In this document: piece after piece, positions 29,101-36,882 of the stretch | How positions within the stretch are numbered: position 1 is the stretch's first letter | Layout of the letters: each line of letters starts with the position of its first letter | Assembly: GCF_024054195.1 (NCBI RefSeq) | Contig: NZ_JAMXLB010000001.1 | Span: 2,717,524 to 2,781,523 of the forward strand | Length of the DNA: 64,000 nucleotides | Source of the DNA: Flavobacterium sp. NRK F7 | GTDB lineage: Bacteria > Bacteroidota > Bacteroidia > Flavobacteriales > Flavobacteriaceae | Reading direction: 5' to 3' | Translations under genes and position numbers: made by a program | Notes under the pieces: generated by a model | What the model was told of the DNA's origin: nothing | Databases searched by the model: none | The model's input: only the letters and a program-made list of their open reading frames with translations

Positions 29101-31075
29101 AATTGATTTGAAAGATTTCGAATTAGAATCTATTACAAATATAGTGACTTCCAATTATGAATTTGGTGGAACTGTGAATGGTTCAACCACTATTGAGAAC
29201 CTAAATAAAACCCCGATTTTTACAGCCGATATTACAATTGATAATGCAAGCTTTAAAAAAGATACTATTGGAACTGTTGCATTAAAAATAGATAATAAAA
29301 TTGCCAATACTTACACAGCTAATATCAGTTTAACTGGACAAAACAATCAAGCAACAATACAAGGTGATTATCAAATTGGTAGCGGAAACTTAGATTTTAA
29401 AGTAACGTTAGAAAAATTACAAATGAAATCGATTCAACCTTTTACTTCAGGAAATTTGACAGAAAGTGAAGGGTATTTGAATGGTAATTTAACCGTTTCA
29501 GGGCAAGCCAATAATCCAGAAATTCAAGGGCAACTCAAATTTAATAATGTTGGTTTTGTTGTAGCACCTCTTAATTCGAAGTTTAAGCTAATTAATGACG
29601 CCATTGATTTCAACAATCAAACCATAACGTTCAATACCTTTCGATTTAAAGATGAAAATGATAACGATTTAGAGATTAATGGCACTGTTACTACTGCTAA
29701 TTATGCTAATTTAGGGTTTGATTTAAACATTCAAGCAGACAATTTTAGAGCGGTAAATTCAGAAGCAAAAGATAGTGACTTATTTTACGGTAAATTATAT
29801 TTAGATAATAACCTTAGCCTGAAAGGAGATTTTGATAGTCCAATAATTGAAGGAAATATTAAAATTAATAAAGACACTAAATTTACGATTGTTTTACCAC
29901 AAGAAGATCCTTCTATTGCAGACAGAGAAGGTATCGTAGAATTTGTTGATGAGGATCAGCCTGTATTAATAACCGTAAAAGATCCTACCAAAGCAATTAC
30001 AGAAACCGATATAAAAGGGATGAATGCCTCAGTCAATATTGAAATTGATAAGGATGCGGAAATCTCAATCATCATTGATAAAGCCAATGGTGATTTCTTA
30101 AAGTTAAAAGGAGAAGCAGAATTAAATGGAGGTATAGACCCGTCTGGAAAAACGACCTTAACCGGTAAATATGAATTTACTTCGGGTTCTTATGAGATGA
30201 ATTTTAATCTTATAAAAAGAAAATTTGATATTAAACCTGGTAGTTATATTGTTTGGATTGGGGAACCAACTAGTGCCAATGTAAATGTAACCGCTATTTA
30301 CAAAACCGATATTGCTCCTATTGATTTAGTGAATGATCAATTAGGCGAAGTAACCGCTGAAGTGAGAAATACGTATAAACAAAAAATACCCTTTGAAACT
30401 CAATTAAAAATGACAGGAGAACTCATGAAACCTGAAATTCATTTTGATATTGTTTTACAAGATGGAAATAATGATGTTTCAGCTGAAGTTATTAATACAA
30501 CTCAAGCAAAATTAGAACAAATTCGTCAGCAAGAAGATGTTCTAAATAAACAAGTTTTTGCAGTTCTTTTACTGAATCGATTCATTGGAGAAAATCCATT
30601 CCAAAGTGAAACTGGAGGAATTAGTGCCTCCTACTTAGCCAAACAAAGTGCGAGCCGAATTTTATCGGAACAACTCAATCAAATTGCAGGTGATTTAATT
30701 CAAGGATTTCAAATTGACTTTGATTTACAAGCTACTGAAGATTATACCTCTGGCCAAAAACAAAATAGAACCGATTTGAATGTGGGCATTTCTAAAGAAC
30801 TATTAGACGATCGCTTAAAAATATCTGTAGGAAGTAGTTTTGGAATTGAAGGCACTCAAAATGAAAATGAACAAGCAAACAATATTGCTGGCGACGTAGC
30901 TGCGGAATATTTAATTACAAAAGACGGACGTTATAAATTAAAAGCCTATAGAAAAAACAACTATCAAGTGGCGCTTCAAGGTCAAGTCATTGAAACTGGA
31001 GTTGCTTTTATCATTACAATGAATTATGATAAGTTTAAAGAATTATTCCAAAAAAACAAGGACAAAAAAGACTAA
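26117..31075 (+). CDS. tamB: Translocation and assembly module protein TamB (AsmA-like)
   Basis: The 1652-residue protein has one N-terminal membrane helix (about residues 8-30), a very long run of repeated beta strands typical of AsmA/TamB lipid-conducting grooves, and the conserved C-terminal TamB domain (from about 1250, including AVLLLNRFIGENPF and DLNVGISKELLDDRLKISVG). It would span the periplasm and move lipids or help insert outer-membrane proteins together with TamL. The only plausible start is the TTG at 26117, since the next in-frame ATG lies about 147 codons inside the groove. The stop overlaps tamL by one base. Confidence 0.9.
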   Translation: MKKKFKKVLKIILWIISSIFGLILLLILALQIPFVQNKVKEKAVDYLESKIHTEVRVGTIEIGLPKKVILTDFYFEDQSGDTLLSGKKLDVDVSLIKLFSNSLEINHVYIDGVTAKINKNKDSVFNFDYIIKAFASKEPSTTSKPMAIDVNKVKISNTHFYYNDAINKNDLATSIAYFETEIDAFDLEKLAFNIPKIQLDGLKLELNQGLSEAIEKATDKIKEETQNQTIKLQLKDIALSKIAIKYKDENTQLDTQLQFQKLNTKVKEFDLNQQKIALHDLQLEETYGKLSLNLAQDKIGSANNTTTTKGWELSANEVAFKNVNFDYDNTAVKKTKYGLDTNHLSIKKLNWEATNLVYATHTIKGIIKNLSFIENKGFVVTKLSTQFEYASQNAFLKNLVLVTPNTNLDKETLLLKYPSIASLSKNPESIEVQANFTNSKIGFKDILFLVPDLANQIPFNTNKNSIVNLTAQVSGKLNNLKVKKIQASGIGSTAIDMNGVITGLPNTKTTYLDISINALVSTAKDVNTFLPKNTIPNTITLPENFEATGNFIGYLDNFTTHIDLKSSFGNAVVDATLNQKEVHQEQYTLNASFDQFDIGKLIQNDKLGKVSVKTIVNGKSLDPKIMNTKADVTVISADYNAYNYKNLILNGEIKNGHFVFTTKSNDPNITFQLESKGGFDGKYPKAQLNLNLDLIDLNKLNLHAGPLKMKGTITADFETLDVNHLNGSLMATNFLVALENEQFPLDTIYLKSVATETQDSILLKSQFVNVNLNGNYELASLPAAVSQSFNHYFNSTSSSGSKAPNPPQHLNFDIYIKEEEILKKIVPDLEETSAIHINGNYNSANDSIRIKGTIPHIKYANNEINGVTISVDKAQEALVYDVEIGRLKNNDIIVPKTQVSGKIENNQLDYQLSISDTKDVEKYNFAGSYKQTETNSTIQIDAEKLVLNYENWNINPKNTITIINNGINIQDFVLNHNQNNLKIQSETESFESPIQIDLKDFELESITNIVTSNYEFGGTVNGSTTIENLNKTPIFTADITIDNASFKKDTIGTVALKIDNKIANTYTANISLTGQNNQATIQGDYQIGSGNLDFKVTLEKLQMKSIQPFTSGNLTESEGYLNGNLTVSGQANNPEIQGQLKFNNVGFVVAPLNSKFKLINDAIDFNNQTITFNTFRFKDENDNDLEINGTVTTANYANLGFDLNIQADNFRAVNSEAKDSDLFYGKLYLDNNLSLKGDFDSPIIEGNIKINKDTKFTIVLPQEDPSIADREGIVEFVDEDQPVLITVKDPTKAITETDIKGMNASVNIEIDKDAEISIIIDKANGDFLKLKGEAELNGGIDPSGKTTLTGKYEFTSGSYEMNFNLIKRKFDIKPGSYIVWIGEPTSANVNVTAIYKTDIAPIDLVNDQLGEVTAEVRNTYKQKIPFETQLKMTGELMKPEIHFDIVLQDGNNDVSAEVINTTQAKLEQIRQQEDVLNKQVFAVLLLNRFIGENPFQSETGGISASYLAKQSASRILSEQLNQIAGDLIQGFQIDFDLQATEDYTSGQKQNRTDLNVGISKELLDDRLKISVGSSFGIEGTQNENEQANNIAGDVAAEYLITKDGRYKLKAYRKNNYQVALQGQVIETGVAFIITMNYDKFKELFQKNKDKKD

Positions 31076-33357
31076 TGAAGACACTATATTCCATCCTATT
31101 TTTTACCATTTTATTTTTGTATAGTTGTAGTGGTACTAAAAACATCCCCGAAGGTGACCTCCTTTATACAGGACATAAAATAGATATAAATGGAGAAAAA
31201 ACATCTCGCAGTGAAAGAAAAAAAATTGAAAAATCATTGGATGAATTAATTCGCCCTAAGCCTAATCGTTCCCTTCTTGGAATGCGCCCTGGGATTTTCT
31301 TCTACAACTTGGCTGGAGATGTAAAAAAAGAGAAAGGTTTTCGCTATTGGTTAAAATATAAATTAGGTGAAAAACCTGTTTTATTTAGTGAAGTAGATTT
31401 AAATTACAATAAGAAAATCATTCAAAACCACGCTGAAAACAAAGGTTTTTTTAATGTCAAAACAGAAGCTGATTCTACTAAAAACAGAAAAAAAGCTACT
31501 GCAGATTATGTGGTTAGTTTAAATTATCAATATAAAATTAAAGAAATACAATATCCTAATGATTCTACTTCTTTAGGAAAAGAAATTGCAGGATTGAAAA
31601 AAAATAGTCTATTGAAACTTGGTGAACCCTACGATTTAGACAAAATTAAAGCTGAAAGAGCAAGAATAGATGTAAAACTGAAAGAATTAGGTTACTATTA
31701 TTTTAACGAAAATTTTATGCTAACTCAAGTCGACAGTACAGTAGGAAATCATGAAGTAAAACTTTGGTTAGATATTAAAGAAACAACTCCTGAAAAAGCA
31801 AGAAAAGCCTATCATATTAATGAAATTTATGTGTATTCTAATTTTAAATTAGAACAAGATACTTTACAAGAAAATTCAACAGTAGCCGAAAAATATAAAA
31901 ATTTTACCATTATTGATCGTGAAAAGCTTTTCAAACCTATCGTCTTTGGAAACACCTTGAATTTCGAAAAAGGAGATATATATAATAGAACGAATCATAA
32001 TTTATCATTGAATCGATTAATTACTCTAGGAACTTTCAAATTTGTAAAAAATCAGTTTAAAGAAAGTGATACCATTGGTAATTATTTAGATGCCTATTAT
32101 TACCTCACTCCATTACCTAAAAAATCAATACGTGTAGAAGCCTTAGCAAAAAGTAATTCAGCCAATTATTCAGGTACCGAATTAAATATCAATTGGAGCA
32201 ATCGCAATACCTTTAGAGGTGCTGAATTGTTAAGTATAAAAGCATTTGGTGGTTTAGAAATACAAGTTTCTGGACAAAATAATGGGTTTAATGTGTATCG
32301 CTTTGGGGGTGAAACCAATTTAATTTGGCCTCGATTCATTACACCATTTAGAGTACATACTGCAAGCGGCTTTGTCCCTAGAACCAAAGCATCCATCACT
32401 TATGAATACCAGTTAAGAACCCAATTATATGCGTTACAAACGTTCCAAAGTTCGTTTGGCTACATGTGGAAAGAAAATGAAAGAAAAGAACATAACTTGA
32501 ATGTTTTTGATATTACCTATACGAAACCAAATAAAGTAACCGACTTATACAAACAGCAAATTGAAGAGAATTCCTCTTTAGAAAAAGTGATTCAGAAACA
32601 GCTCATTTTTGGTCCAACCTACTCTTACACGTATACCAATACCATGCATACACAGAAAAAAAACACTATTTATTTTAAAGGTGCTTTAGATTTATCTGCT
32701 AATGCAACAGGTTTAATAATGGGTGCCAATGATTCCAATAATCCAAAAAGTATTCTCGGTGTTCCCTTTAGCCAGTTTGCTAAATTTGAAACCGATTTTA
32801 GACATTACTTGAACTTTGGTAAGGAAACCAAACTAGCCAGTAGAATTATTTTAGGAGTTGGAATTCCATATGGTAACTCCGATGAACTGCCTTTCATAAA
32901 ACAATTTTTTATTGGAGGAACCAGTAGTATTAGAGCCTTTAGAGCGCGATCAATTGGTCCTGGAACGTATCTTGACACTACTAATAATACGTTTTTACCC
33001 GATCAATCTGGAGATCTTAAATTAGAGTTTAATACCGAATTAAGAACTAAAATTTATGATTTTATCAAAGGAGCCGTTTTTGTAGATGGAGGAAATATTT
33101 GGCTACTAAATGAAAATCCCAATAAACCTGGAGCTCAATTTTCAAATCAGTTCCTAAAACAGTTAGCAATAGGTACTGGTGTGGGCCTTCGATTTGATTT
33201 TTCTTTTTTAATTTTAAGAACAGATTTTGCTTTTCCTTTGCGAAAACCTTATTTACCTAAAGGACAAGAATGGGTAATTGATGAGATTGATTTTGGGGAC
33301 AGAAATTGGCGAAAAGAAAATTTAATATTCAATTTAGCTATTGGATATCCTTTTTAA
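31075..33357 (+). CDS. tamL: TamA-like outer membrane lipoprotein TamL (BamA/Omp85 family)
   Basis: The 760-residue protein has a lipoprotein signal (LYSC|S), POTRA-like segments up to about residue 350 and an Omp85 barrel with the IGGTSSIRAFRARSIGPG motif near residue 620. It ends in phenylalanine (LAIGYPF). The lipid anchor is the known Bacteroidota variation on TamA. Cotranslated with tamB through TAATG. Confidence 0.93.
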   Translation: MKTLYSILFFTILFLYSCSGTKNIPEGDLLYTGHKIDINGEKTSRSERKKIEKSLDELIRPKPNRSLLGMRPGIFFYNLAGDVKKEKGFRYWLKYKLGEKPVLFSEVDLNYNKKIIQNHAENKGFFNVKTEADSTKNRKKATADYVVSLNYQYKIKEIQYPNDSTSLGKEIAGLKKNSLLKLGEPYDLDKIKAERARIDVKLKELGYYYFNENFMLTQVDSTVGNHEVKLWLDIKETTPEKARKAYHINEIYVYSNFKLEQDTLQENSTVAEKYKNFTIIDREKLFKPIVFGNTLNFEKGDIYNRTNHNLSLNRLITLGTFKFVKNQFKESDTIGNYLDAYYYLTPLPKKSIRVEALAKSNSANYSGTELNINWSNRNTFRGAELLSIKAFGGLEIQVSGQNNGFNVYRFGGETNLIWPRFITPFRVHTASGFVPRTKASITYEYQLRTQLYALQTFQSSFGYMWKENERKEHNLNVFDITYTKPNKVTDLYKQQIEENSSLEKVIQKQLIFGPTYSYTYTNTMHTQKKNTIYFKGALDLSANATGLIMGANDSNNPKSILGVPFSQFAKFETDFRHYLNFGKETKLASRIILGVGIPYGNSDELPFIKQFFIGGTSSIRAFRARSIGPGTYLDTTNNTFLPDQSGDLKLEFNTELRTKIYDFIKGAVFVDGGNIWLLNENPNKPGAQFSNQFLKQLAIGTGVGLRFDFSFLILRTDFAFPLRKPYLPKGQEWVIDEIDFGDRNWRKENLIFNLAIGYPF

Positions 33358-33388
33358 AAATATAATTCACAAAGCACTTCAGCTACTA

Positions 33389-33449
33389 AATTATATAAAC
33401 TTTGGAAAAAATTATGTAAGCATACCAACTGGTTTTATATCTAGCTTTG
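33389..33449 (+). promoter_or_regulatory. 21-bp tandem-repeat promoter of the Mla operon
   Basis: Half-site 1 AATTATATAAACT is at 33389, half-site 2 AATTATGTAAGCA at 33410 and -7 TAGCTTTG at 33442-33449, a consensus match. It starts about 32 bp after the tamL stop and gives a leader of about 17-20 nt to the ATG at 33472. Confidence 0.83.
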
Positions 33450-33471
33450 AATAACTAATAAAAAACCAACC

Positions 33472-34281
33472 ATGTCTTATTTAAAACCAAATAATTCATT
33501 CATAACCAATAGTTTTATGAATGATATCAAGCAAAAATTTATCGACTTTTTTATAGACGTTGCCAATGTAATGTCGTATTTGAAAAGTGTGGCAAAAAAT
33601 ATTCTTCATTCCACATTTGAAAAAGGCGAATTCCTAAAACAATGTTATCAAATTGGAAATAAATCTGTTGGATTAATTTCTATTACGGGTATTATTATTG
33701 GATTAGTTTTAACCATTCAATCTCGACCTCCTCTAGTAGAATTTGGAGCAGTTGCTATGCTTCCAGGTATGGTTGCTATATCCATTATTAGAGAAATGGG
33801 ACCTGTTATAACTGCACTTATTTGTGCAGGAAAAATTGGTTCCAGTATGGGAGCTGAACTAGGTTCTATGAGAGTGACGGAACAAATAGATGCCATGGAA
33901 GTTTCCAATACAAATCCAGTTAATTTTTTAATTGTTCCAAGAGTATTAGCCGCTACAGTAATGATACCTATTTTAACATTATATGCTGATGTCATAGGAA
34001 TTTTTGGAAGTTGGTTGGGTGTGAATATCAAAGATGATGTAAGTCTCACTTTGTTTATGCATCAAGCATTTGATAGTGTTGAATTTATAGATTTACTGCC
34101 TGCTCTTATCAAATCTTTCTTTTTTGGAGCTGTTATTGGTTTAGTAGGATGTTATAAAGGTTTCAACGCAGGAAGAGGAACAGAAAGTGTGGGTGTGGCT
34201 GCCAATTCAGCTGTAGTAACTGCTTCTTTATTATTAATTATCGTCGACTTAATTGCCGTTCAAATAACTGATTTATTATGA
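33472..34281 (+). CDS. mlaE: MlaE-type phospholipid ABC transporter permease
   Basis: The 269-residue protein is an MlaE/YrbE permease: five hydrophobic helices, the conserved REMGPVITALICAGKIGSSMGAELGSMRVTEQIDAMEVSNTNP block in the middle (given here only as landmark, residues about 105-145) and IVPRVLAATVM after it. It forms the inner-membrane core of a lipid transporter. The stop overlaps the ATPase start by 4 bp. The ATG at 33472 fits the promoter; an internal ATG at 33514 is possible. Confidence 0.92.
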   Translation: MSYLKPNNSFITNSFMNDIKQKFIDFFIDVANVMSYLKSVAKNILHSTFEKGEFLKQCYQIGNKSVGLISITGIIIGLVLTIQSRPPLVEFGAVAMLPGMVAISIIREMGPVITALICAGKIGSSMGAELGSMRVTEQIDAMEVSNTNPVNFLIVPRVLAATVMIPILTLYADVIGIFGSWLGVNIKDDVSLTLFMHQAFDSVEFIDLLPALIKSFFFGAVIGLVGCYKGFNAGRGTESVGVAANSAVVTASLLLIIVDLIAVQITDLL

Positions 34282-35009
34282 AAAACGTATTAATCGACAT
34301 AAAAGATGTAACCAAAAGTTTTGGAACACAAGATATTCTGAAGGGAGTTACTTTACAACTTTTTGAGAATGAAAATTTAGTGATTTTGGGAAAATCAGGA
34401 ACGGGAAAATCGGTTTTAATTAAATGTATCGTTAATTTACTACAACTCGATTCAGGAAGTATTAAAGTGGAAGATTATGAAATAGCAAATAGCACAGATG
34501 AAGATTTAATTGAAGTTAGAAAAAAGATAGGTTTCTTATTCCAAGGTGCTGCATTATATGACTCCATGACGGTAAGAGAAAATTTAACCTTTCCATTAAC
34601 GAGATTGGATAAAAAATTCTCAAAAGAAGAAATAACTCAAAAAATTGAAAAAGTATTAGAGGATGTTAGTTTACCAGAAGCTATTGATAAAATGCCTTCT
34701 GAATTATCTGGTGGTATGAAAAAAAGAATTGGTTTAGCACGAACGTTAATCGTAAATCCAAAAATTTTACTTTACGACGAGCCTACAACAGGTTTAGATC
34801 CGATTACATCAGATGAAATTAGTCAACTCATTAATGAAACCAAAAATAAATTTAAAACTTCGTCTATTATTATTACACATGATATAAAATGTGTACAAAC
34901 TGTAGCAGATCGAATTATTATGCTAAAAGATGGCGTAGTATATAAAGAAGGAACACTATCTGAATTTGAAAACGATAACGATAGTTACATACAATCATTT
35001 TTCAACTAA
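34278..35009 (+). CDS. mlaF: MlaF-type ABC transporter ATP-binding protein
   Basis: The 243-residue ATPase has Walker A GKSGTGKS (about residues 38-45), signature LSGGMKKRIGLARTL, Walker B ILLYDEPTTGLDP and a switch histidine in ITHD. The SGGMKKR form of the signature is typical of MlaF. It powers the permease encoded 4 bp upstream and is followed after 15 bp by the MCE protein. Confidence 0.95.
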   Translation: MKNVLIDIKDVTKSFGTQDILKGVTLQLFENENLVILGKSGTGKSVLIKCIVNLLQLDSGSIKVEDYEIANSTDEDLIEVRKKIGFLFQGAALYDSMTVRENLTFPLTRLDKKFSKEEITQKIEKVLEDVSLPEAIDKMPSELSGGMKKRIGLARTLIVNPKILLYDEPTTGLDPITSDEISQLINETKNKFKTSSIIITHDIKCVQTVADRIIMLKDGVVYKEGTLSEFENDNDSYIQSFFN

Positions 35010-35024
35010 TAAAAAACAACAAAC

Positions 35025-35765
35025 ATGGAAACACAAAATAAATCATATAAAGTAAAATTAGGCTTATTTGTAAGTTTAGGCCTAACATTTTTAATTGTAA
35101 TTATCTTTTTAATTGGTAGCCAACAAAATTTATTTAGCTCAGAAATAAAAATAAAAACCAAGTTCAGAAATGCAAGCGGATTGCAAGTAGGTAGTTCCGT
35201 TCGTTTTTCAGGAATAGATGTTGGTACGGTAGATAATGTTGAAATAATTAATGATAGTACCGTTCAAGTTGATTTATCCATTAAATCAGACGTAAAAAAG
35301 TTTATAAAAAAAAACAGCAAGGCCTCGATAGGTTCAGAAGGCGTGATTGGTGATAAATTACTAACTATATCACAAGGTTCATCAAATTCTAAAGAAATTG
35401 AAGATGGAGACATGATAGGCTCATTTGAACCTGTTGAAATGGATGATATTATGGCTTCTGTAAAAGTAACCGCTGAAAATGCTGAAGTGATTACAGACGA
35501 ATTAGCCATTCTATTGACCGATATTAACGATGGTGAAGGGACCTTAGGTAAATTAATGAACGATGAAACTATGGCAGAAGATTTAGAAAAAACAATGGAA
35601 AATTTAAGAAAAAGTTCCAAAGGCTTAAATGAAAATATGGAAGCGGCTAAGCATAATTTTTTATTAAGAGGCTACTTTAGAAAAAAAGAAAGAGAGAAAA
35701 GAAAAGCACAAGAAGAGGCAGAAAAAGAAGCGGAAAAAAACCAAGAAGAAGCGGAAAAGAAATGA
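35025..35765 (+). CDS. mlaD: MlaD family MCE protein
   Basis: The 246-residue protein has one N-terminal membrane helix (residues 10-30), a single MCE domain (about 40-120, with FRNASGLQVGSSVRFSGIDVGTV) and a long charged coiled coil that ends in a repeated lysine/glutamate tail. MlaD hexamers form the periplasmic lipid-binding ring on the MlaE/F complex. No MlaA, B or C gene is adjacent. An AraC-type regulator gene follows after 83 bp. Confidence 0.92.
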   Translation: METQNKSYKVKLGLFVSLGLTFLIVIIFLIGSQQNLFSSEIKIKTKFRNASGLQVGSSVRFSGIDVGTVDNVEIINDSTVQVDLSIKSDVKKFIKKNSKASIGSEGVIGDKLLTISQGSSNSKEIEDGDMIGSFEPVEMDDIMASVKVTAENAEVITDELAILLTDINDGEGTLGKLMNDETMAEDLEKTMENLRKSSKGLNENMEAAKHNFLLRGYFRKKEREKRKAQEEAEKEAEKNQEEAEKK

Positions 35766-35848
35766 TAAAACACTACTTTTTTGTTTAATAAACACAATTC
35801 ATTTATTAAACATTTTTCTTACTTTTACTAAAATTTAAAAACAGTACC

Positions 35849-36412
35849 GTGAAATTATTTTTAAAGCTTGACACCAATGTTTTAGCAAAAAAAATTTTAG
35901 AAGAAAAATTACAAAGTTTCAATATTCGATTTGAAATTGTAAATGCTTCTGAAGTTTTGTTTTTAGAAAACATCCCTACTGAAACCTATCATCAAATTAC
36001 GGCTTTGTTAGAAGAGTATGGGTTTGAAATAATTGAAAATCAGAAAAACATATTGGTTCAAAAAATCAAGGATGCCATTATTGAAATGGTATTTAATGAA
36101 GAAGCCCCAAATGTCAAAAGTTCCGTTTATTTGGCTGAGAAATTAGACCATAGTTACGGCTATTTATCCAATATTTTTTCAGAAGTAACCTATACATCTA
36201 TTGAAAATTTTATTATTCTACAAAAAATTGAACTGACCAAACATTTGATTATAAATGAAAATTTAAGTCTTACCGAAATTGCCTTTAAATTGAATTATTC
36301 AAGTGTGGCGCATTTAAGTACTCAATTTAAAAACACTACTGGTATTACTCCTTCTGCTTTCCAAAGGATTATTACTAAAAGAAGAGAAATTGCTACAAAA
36401 AATATAAATTAA
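35849..36412 (+). CDS. AraC-type transcriptional regulator, short form; candidate regulator of the 21-bp repeat promoters
   Basis: The 187-residue protein starts at a GTG (35849). An N-terminal domain of about 70 residues is followed by an AraC DNA-binding domain (about 80-180) with two helix-turn-helix units; the second contains LTEIAFKLNYSSVAHLSTQF, then GITPSAFQRI. There is no sugar-binding cupin. It lies directly behind the mla operon and 12 bp before a response regulator and kinase pair. AraC proteins commonly bind two direct half-sites 21 bp apart, the geometry found at eleven promoters here. That link is a hypothesis. I see no half-site pair in its own 83 bp upstream gap. Confidence 0.88.
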   Translation: MKLFLKLDTNVLAKKILEEKLQSFNIRFEIVNASEVLFLENIPTETYHQITALLEEYGFEIIENQKNILVQKIKDAIIEMVFNEEAPNVKSSVYLAEKLDHSYGYLSNIFSEVTYTSIENFIILQKIELTKHLIINENLSLTEIAFKLNYSSVAHLSTQFKNTTGITPSAFQRIITKRREIATKNIN

Positions 36413-36424
36413 TAAACTAAACTC

Positions 36425-36871
36425 ATGCAGAAAGATTATATCTTAATTACGTTAGCCGATGATGACGAAGATGATCGTTTGTTTTTTACAGATGCTTTTG
36501 ATGAATTAAAAATAAACACCGTTGTTAACACTTTTAAAAATGGTAAAGAATTATTAGATTTTCTACATCACCCAGAATCTGTTTTACCCAATATTATCTT
36601 TCTAGATTTAAATATGCCTATTCTGAATGGAATCGACTGTTTAAAAGAAATTAAAAAAAATCAGAAGTTTGATAATATCGCTATTGCTATCTATTCTACC
36701 TCATCATCCGATCAAGATGTAGAGAATACTTTTGTACTTGGTGCTAATATTTATATTAAAAAACCGAGTGATTTTAATACTTTAAAGAAAGTTTTATCTG
36801 AAGTAGTAACTATCAATTGGCAGTACCATACAAGTGGATTAAATAAAGATAATTTTTTATTACGTTTATAA
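36425..36871 (+). CDS. Single-domain response regulator
   Basis: The 148-residue protein is a receiver domain only: acidic pocket ADDDEDD (residues 11-17), phospho-acceptor aspartate in FLDLNMP (D61), the STSSS switch threonine/serine region and the conserved lysine in IKKPSDF. With no output domain it probably works through protein contacts, for example with the AraC-type regulator or the neighbouring kinase. It lies 12 bp before and after its partners. Confidence 0.92.
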   Translation: MQKDYILITLADDDEDDRLFFTDAFDELKINTVVNTFKNGKELLDFLHHPESVLPNIIFLDLNMPILNGIDCLKEIKKNQKFDNIAIAIYSTSSSDQDVENTFVLGANIYIKKPSDFNTLKKVLSEVVTINWQYHTSGLNKDNFLLRL

Positions 36872-36882
36872 AGAAAAACGGT

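Noticed and set aside
35784..35827. TTTAATAAACAC / TTTATTAAACAT repeat before the AraC-type gene as an autoregulatory site
   Set aside because: The copies are 18 bp apart, lack the TRTAA core in the right register, and do not sit at the fixed distance from the candidate -7 TACTTTTA.
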